In this document: one piece after another, positions 5,821 through 9,198 of the stretch | How the letters are laid out: every line of letters starts with the position of its first letter | Position numbering within the stretch: the stretch's first letter is position 1 | Origin: Anaerolineae bacterium | GTDB taxonomy: Bacteria; Chloroflexota; Anaerolineae; Anaerolineales; UBA4823 | DNA: 9,198 bases | Assembly (NCBI GenBank): GCA_030622805.1 | Contig: JAUXFR010000029.1 | Coordinates: 1-9,198, forward strand | Reading direction: 5' to 3' | Position numbers and translations under genes: made by a program | The notes under the pieces: generated by a model | Database searches by the model: none | Told to the model about the DNA's origin: nothing | The model's input: the letters and a program-made list of their open reading frames with translations, nothing else

Positions 5821-7140
5821 ACTTCTCATTTCTTGCATATACTGCTCGATTTCCGGCAGTGCTGTTAATCTCTCATAAAAGAAGTTATTCACAACATTGA
5901 TCACCTGTGCGCGGGCGGCTTCAGCTTCGATAGTCAGCTCGTGGTTGGTCTCCTGGCGTGTGAGCGTGTCTCTCAGGCGCAGAAGCTGCTTTACAATTTC
6001 TGTCTCCTGGTCGCCTTCCAGCGCCTGGATCACAGAGATGATTAAATCATCAGTTTGTGAGAGCATATGAGCCTGATCGATTGTGCTTTCAGAATTGCAG
6101 CAGTCATCAATAGTACGGATCAGCGACCATACCTGATAAAGCACTACAGCCGGTTCATCGAATAGCTCACGCAGGTAGGCTGCCTCCTGGTAGCGACCGG
6201 TCAGGCGGAAGATATTGTACATACGTTTGGCAGCCTTTCCGTAATTTGCCGGGTCTTTAGAGACGTATTTTTGCACTTCCTTTTCCAACTGCTCCACGTA
6301 ATCATCCAGGGCGTTGGCGGATACATGCTGCGCCAGCTTGGAGAAAATGGGCACCGATTCAGCCTGCAGGTACACTTCCTGGAAGTAGGGGTCCAGGTAG
6401 CCATCCAGGGGCGTTATGTCCCCGTCGGGGGATTCCCAGGTCACGTCCAGCATGTTGCTGGCATTTGCCAACTTACCGCGCAGCGGGTCGGCGATCACCC
6501 AGTCCAGCTTGCACCAGCCTGGGTCAGCGGATGCCTGCTCCCAGGTTACGGAAACTGGGAAGCCGTCGGGAAGCTCGCCAACAATCTGTCCGGCTTCAAT
6601 ATCCCCTGCTGTCCAGGAAATTGGCGAACCGGCTGGAAGCGTTTTGCCATCGCGTATCAGCGTTTCGAGATAGTTGCCGAACTTGACCTCGATCAGCATG
6701 TAGTTCTCGCCCTTCATCGTGCTGAGCGCTTTCTCACGCATTATGTCTGACAGAATTTGGCAGGCTCCTTCACGAGTGGGTGCCAGGATATTGACCCGTT
6801 CGAAGAAGTCAGCATCGCCGGGGTAGGTTTGTATCTTGGATTGGGCAGAAGAGCCTGAGAGTGCCAGGGCGGTCTCCACCACGCCGGGCTGGTCTTCGAA
6901 TTCGACCAGTCTGCCAATCTTGCGGAAGTATTCTAACTGCTCGTCGCTGAAGTCCAGCATCACAACTCTGTGCCCAAAGACGCCTTTGCGGATGTCCATG
7001 GTGATCTCTTCGTCATCATGTTGGGCTGCCATAGCTGTCAGCCACTGCAGTGCTTCCTCTTCATCGAGTTCAACGCCCAATCTTTCAGCTGATTCAATAA
7101 TGCGCTGCAGGTCGGTGGAGGGGGTTGGTTGGTCTGTCAT
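5818..7140 (-). CDS. uncharacterised 440-aa protein, possible nucleotidyltransferase fold
   Basis: I do not recognise this family. It is a soluble 440-residue protein with no signal peptide or membrane segment. An acidic helical N-terminus (about 1-45) is followed by an alpha/beta part (about 50-260) and a helical C-terminal half (about 261-440). LSGSSAQSKIQTYPGDADFF (94-113) resembles the nucleotidyltransferase pattern of GS followed 10-14 residues later by DxD (G96-S97, then D109 and D111). Candidate third carboxylates are E151 in LIEVKF or D213 in CKLDWVIAD. Other striking blocks are ASNMLDVTWESPDG (227-240), YFQEVYL (252-258) and YGKAAKRMYNIFRLTGRYQEA (300-320). The helical half could be the substrate-binding part seen in polyA-polymerase and OAS-like proteins; that is inference. 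The start is supported by AAGGAG six bases upstream (7147-7152). It follows the exonuclease gene by 91 bp on the same strand. Confidence 0.85.
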   Translation of the reverse strand: MTDQPTPSTDLQRIIESAERLGVELDEEEALQWLTAMAAQHDDEEITMDIRKGVFGHRVVMLDFSDEQLEYFRKIGRLVEFEDQPGVVETALALSGSSAQSKIQTYPGDADFFERVNILAPTREGACQILSDIMREKALSTMKGENYMLIEVKFGNYLETLIRDGKTLPAGSPISWTAGDIEAGQIVGELPDGFPVSVTWEQASADPGWCKLDWVIADPLRGKLANASNMLDVTWESPDGDITPLDGYLDPYFQEVYLQAESVPIFSKLAQHVSANALDDYVEQLEKEVQKYVSKDPANYGKAAKRMYNIFRLTGRYQEAAYLRELFDEPAVVLYQVWSLIRTIDDCCNSESTIDQAHMLSQTDDLIISVIQALEGDQETEIVKQLLRLRDTLTRQETNHELTIEAEAARAQVINVVNNFFYERLTALPEIEQYMQEMRS

Positions 7141-7146
7141 TACTAT

Positions 7147-7152
7147 CTCCTT
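7147..7152 (-). promoter_or_regulatory. Shine-Dalgarno site of the 440-aa gene
   Basis: Read on the minus strand, AAGGAG is followed by a 6-nt spacer and the ATG at 7140. It is the strongest ribosome binding site in the window and fixes the start of the unrecognised gene. Confidence 0.8.
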
Positions 7153-7169
7153 AAAATAAATTTATTAAT

Positions 7170-7233
7170 ACAGAGTACAAAGTGACCACAGATATATTTC
7201 ATATTCTCTGCGCGCTCAGCGTTCTTTATGGTT
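7170..7233. repeat. degenerate ACAGAGT / CTCTGCG heptamer spacer repeat
   Basis: Units in 7-bp register include ACAGAGT (7170), ACAAAGT (7177) and GACCACA (7184). After a short AT-rich centre come CTCTGCG (7206), CGCTCAG (7213), CGTTCTT (7220) and TATGGTT (7227). The two halves are roughly inverted (ACAGAG against CTCTG). The pattern resembles a dispersed intergenic sequence I have seen in several environmental bacteria; this is recollection, not a search. It fills nearly the whole 91-bp gap and reaches the stop codon of the exonuclease gene. Confidence 0.45.
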
Positions 7234-7807
7234 AATTTTTATTTCTTGCTGCAGCTTCGACCAGCATCTTTTGGAAGATCTCTGCCTGGTCGATGGCGTC
7301 ACGCAGTGCGTGGTGGGTGATCTCGCGGCTGTTTAGGTAGCGCGGGCTGACGTACTTCATGGAGGTTTCCGCCCACGATGAGCTGTTGAGCGCCATGTAA
7401 TAAGCTTTGATGTCTAAAGCCGTATGACCGAAGGGGTTGCGACCCAGGAATCGGTGAAAGTAATCGTTGATGAACATCCAGTCGAATGGCGCGTTGAAAG
7501 CTACGAATACTGGACGGCACTCTTCGGGTATCTCAGAGAGTATCCAATTTTCAAACATTGCCATGGCTTCGGACGGGGATTTGCCGCGTTCAGCTAGGCG
7601 TTTGATATCCAGCCGGTGGATGGCGTACGACTCGGGTGTCATCTTATCGTTGACGGGCTGAAGCTCCACATAGAAGGTGCTGCGCGGTTCTTCAATCGTA
7701 CAGGCGCCAATAGTAAGCAGCGAATACTGGTTCGGGTTCGGCCCGGCGGTCTCGATATCGACGGAAATGAAATAGTCGCTGGGAGGGGATTCTGTCATAA
7801 TGGGCAT
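7232..7807 (-). CDS. DEDDh-family 3'-5' exonuclease (DnaQ/RNase T fold)
   Basis: This compact 191-residue protein is an almost bare exonuclease domain. Exo I is FISVDIETAG (13-22, catalytic D17 and E19). Exo II is FVAFNAPFDWMFINDYF (101-117, D109). Exo III is HHALRDAIDQAEIF (165-178, general base H165 and metal ligand D170), with the H-x5-D spacing of the DEDDh subtype. Such enzymes remove 3'-terminal nucleotides from DNA or RNA using two metal ions; the substrate cannot be told from sequence. No polymerase, BRCT or helicase domain is attached. Two starts are possible, ATG at 7807 or ATG at 7798 (M4), and neither has a Shine-Dalgarno site. A promoter at 7808-7836 would start transcription near 7801-7800, which favours the shorter form as a near-leaderless message. 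The longer form is given because it is the outermost supported frame. Confidence 0.9.
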   Translation of the reverse strand: MPIMTESPPSDYFISVDIETAGPNPNQYSLLTIGACTIEEPRSTFYVELQPVNDKMTPESYAIHRLDIKRLAERGKSPSEAMAMFENWILSEIPEECRPVFVAFNAPFDWMFINDYFHRFLGRNPFGHTALDIKAYYMALNSSSWAETSMKYVSPRYLNSREITHHALRDAIDQAEIFQKMLVEAAARNKN

Positions 7808-7836
7808 AATTTACAGTGTCAGGGGTGATGTGTCAA
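7808..7836 (-). promoter_or_regulatory. promoter candidate of the exonuclease gene
   Basis: On the minus strand a perfect TTGACA (7836-7831) is followed after exactly 17 bp by TAAATT (7813-7808), which matches four of six -10 bases. The -10 abuts the ATG at 7807, so the expected start is near 7801-7800, just before the second ATG at 7798. The TTGACA is also part of the GTGTCAA heptamer tract, so the match may be incidental. Confidence 0.45.
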
Positions 7837-7864
7837 GGATTAAGTATCAAGTGTCAGGTTAGGA
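7816..7864. repeat. GTGTCAA heptamer tract upstream of the exonuclease gene
   Basis: Seven units lie in strict 7-bp register: GTGTCAG (7816), GGGTGAT (7823), GTGTCAA (7830), GGATTAA (7837), GTATCAA (7844), GTGTCAG (7851) and GTTAGGA (7858). Four are close copies of GTGTCAR. The remainder of the gap (7865-8036) has no gene or RNA I can support. An open plus-strand frame there is hydrophobic but unsupported. Confidence 0.6.
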
Positions 7865-8035
7865 GTTCCAGTTTCCACGTTCATCCAATACGAGAACTCT
7901 ACAAATTGTTTCCGCTGCGTGGGATTTTGGATTACCTGGCAATCGGACTTGTGGTATTGTTGTGTTTCTTTTTGCTTCGTTCTGTCTGGCGTCTGCGCCT
8001 GCTCGACCACAGTCTTTTTTACTTCGTCGCCTTTC

Positions 8036-8056
8036 CTCAATCGTCCGTCGTCTGTC
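8036..8056. repeat. GTC-heptamer tract at the 3' end of the DUF885 gene
   Basis: CTCAATC (8036), GTCCGTC (8043) and GTCTGTC (8050) are in 7-bp register. They belong to the same family as GTCTATC (5803) and GTCTGAT (5810) in the convergent spacer. The tract contains the stop codon (8037-8039) and encodes the last residues, RQTTDD, of the DUF885 protein. Confidence 0.45.
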
Positions 8057-9198
8057 TTTCGAACAACCTCTTGCGTAGCAAACGCGGCGGCAGTGAGCCA
8101 CCAGCCACGATAGCATCATGCATCTGCTTCAGGCTGTGGTCCGGATAGCGAGTCCGGTATTCATCCACAATTTGCATAATCTCATGTTTGCCCATAAGAT
8201 AGCTCATAGGTTGGGTGGGTGATTTGGTGTAGCGGTTGACCTCCACTCGTGCATCAGATGGCTCCAGGTTGGCTTTATCAACCATAAACTGAACGGCCTC
8301 TTCGTATTCCATCTTCCCGGTATGCAGCGAGACATCCACGATGATGCGAGAAGCGCGCCAGAGCTGCGCTTGCAAACGAGCAAGGCGTTGGATGGGCTTG
8401 TTAATGAAGCCCTGCTGTTCCATCATCTCTTCGCAATAGAACGCCCAGCCTTCGATAAACAAAGTCGAAAGAAGACCGCCCATCAACCTGGGCAGTGATT
8501 TATTCAGATTAGCCACTGTGAGCTGCAAGTGGTGCCCAGGGTAGGCTTCGTGTAGCGATATGATCGGCAGGTCATCATTTGGGTGCCCGCGCAGCTTCTC
8601 CTCCTGCTGCTCGGGCGGATCGTCTGGATTGACCGGCGTGACGACGAAAATACCCTCCTGCACCTCATCCAGCAATCCTGGTTGCAGGTAGGCTGCATAG
8701 GGAATCTGGTTGCGCCAGAACATGGGGGTTTCGATGATCTTTAGCTCCTCATTCTCAGGAATGGTGACCAGATCATGATCAATCACGAATTGGCGGGCGC
8801 TCTGCATGGCAGCGCGGTAGGCATCCAGGAGACCTTCCGCTGTCGGGTGGTCGTCCTTTATGGATTCGACCATATCCTTTGCGCTTTTAGTCGGGTCGAT
8901 CTGCTCAGCCAGCGCTTCCATCTCCTCCAGGGTGCTGTCATATAGTTCGTAGCCTTTTTCCAGCAGCCAGTCGACGTCCCAATCCACCATGTGGTTCTCG
9001 CTTAGGAGGGTCTCGAAATATTCCACACCAACCGGGAATTCACCGGCTGCGTTGGGGATCACTTCGTTCTCCAGCCAGCTAGCGTAGTCCTGGATGGCGA
9101 CCACGGCAGCCTGGGCGGCGCTGTTTAGCTCGTCTTCGATCTCAGGAGCCTGGGACGCCAGAGAGGGGATCAGACCTGCGAAAAGCCCCGCCCCCATC
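8037..9198 (-). CDS. DUF885-family putative metallopeptidase-like protein, N-terminus beyond the window
   Basis: The frame is open to the right edge and ends at the TGA at 8039-8037, giving about 386 residues. The family hallmark is ISLHEAYPGHHLQ (213-225 of the fragment): H216-E217 with H222 and H223, a variant of a zinc-peptidase HE motif with wider histidine spacing. LFIEGWAFYCEEMM (246-259) follows, with E249 a likely further ligand. The tail PTQPMSYLMGKHEI and LKQMHDAIVAGGSLPPRLL is also typical. Full-length DUF885 proteins are usually about 550-600 residues, so roughly a third is missing, and the Met at 9197 is probably internal. Hydrolase activity is predicted from the motif; the substrate is unknown. 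I see no signal sequence, but the true N-terminus is absent. The last six residues, RQTTDD, are encoded by a heptamer repeat. Translation would end 229 bp before the exonuclease gene on the same strand. Confidence 0.87.
   Translation of the reverse strand, partial: MGAGLFAGLIPSLASQAPEIEDELNSAAQAAVVAIQDYASWLENEVIPNAAGEFPVGVEYFETLLSENHMVDWDVDWLLEKGYELYDSTLEEMEALAEQIDPTKSAKDMVESIKDDHPTAEGLLDAYRAAMQSARQFVIDHDLVTIPENEELKIIETPMFWRNQIPYAAYLQPGLLDEVQEGIFVVTPVNPDDPPEQQEEKLRGHPNDDLPIISLHEAYPGHHLQLTVANLNKSLPRLMGGLLSTLFIEGWAFYCEEMMEQQGFINKPIQRLARLQAQLWRASRIIVDVSLHTGKMEYEEAVQFMVDKANLEPSDARVEVNRYTKSPTQPMSYLMGKHEIMQIVDEYRTRYPDHSLKQMHDAIVAGGSLPPRLLRKRLFERQTTDD

Noticed and set aside
7816..7864. CRISPR array
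   Set aside because: The repeat unit is 7 bp and contiguous, with no spacers of uniform length and no cas genes nearby.
7840..8040. Minus-strand 66-codon frame starting with TTG that overlaps the DUF885 stop codon
   Set aside because: The overlap looks like translational coupling, but there is no ribosome binding site, the start lies in a heptamer repeat, the end lies in another, and the composition is unlike a folded protein.
7816..8148. Plus-strand open frame of 110 codons with a hydrophobic middle
   Set aside because: It starts inside the GTGTCAA repeat, has no Shine-Dalgarno, overlaps the conserved 3' end of the DUF885 gene on the other strand, and matches no family I know.
9195..9197. 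ATG taken as the true start of the DUF885 gene
   Set aside because: It lies one base from the window edge, and the protein would be far shorter than the family, so it is almost certainly internal.

Overview
The window looks like chromosomal DNA of a free-living bacterium. My best guess is a member of Chloroflexota, class Anaerolineae or a relative. The grounds are a single-chain alpha-beta glycyl-tRNA synthetase, a signal-less DUF4140/DUF4139 protein, a DUF885 protein, moderate GC content and gene gaps filled with degenerate 7-bp repeats. This placement is inference; no marker in the window settles it. There is no phage, transposase, CRISPR array, tRNA or rRNA.

Layout, plus strand: positions 2-613 are the 3' part of an FkbM-family methyltransferase gene, followed by a good intrinsic terminator (697-721). 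The 404-bp gap up to 1017 also holds a G-rich heptamer tract, an inverted-repeat patch, a second terminator-like hairpin (908-944) and a sigma70-like promoter. Next come glyQS (1018-4017), a fused glycyl-tRNA synthetase, and a DUF4140/DUF4139 (MuiA-like) gene (4200-5759) with its own Shine-Dalgarno site. Layout, minus strand, in transcription order: a DUF885 gene that runs off the right edge (9198-8037), a DEDDh 3'-5' exonuclease (7807-7232) and a 440-residue protein I do not recognise (7140-5818). The last converges on the MuiA-like gene.

The genes do not form an obvious pathway; most are housekeeping or single accessory functions. The unrecognised 440-aa protein has a GS...DxD pattern that suggests a nucleotidyltransferase fold. 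It lies 91 bp downstream of the exonuclease on the same strand, so a nucleotide-adding plus nucleotide-removing pair is conceivable but unproven.

The most unusual signal is at the repeat level. Several spacers, one gene's 3' end and the alpha/beta linker of glyQS carry degenerate repeats with a strict 7-bp period, in different sequence families (CCCCTAT / GGGGGTA, GTCTATC / GTCTGTC, GTGTCAA, ACAGAGT). They recall the heptanucleotide STRR repeats known from cyanobacteria. In glyQS the repeat is translated as the proline-rich linker joining two ancestral subunits. At 5818-5820 and 8037-8039 the stop codons of two genes lie within or against such a tract.
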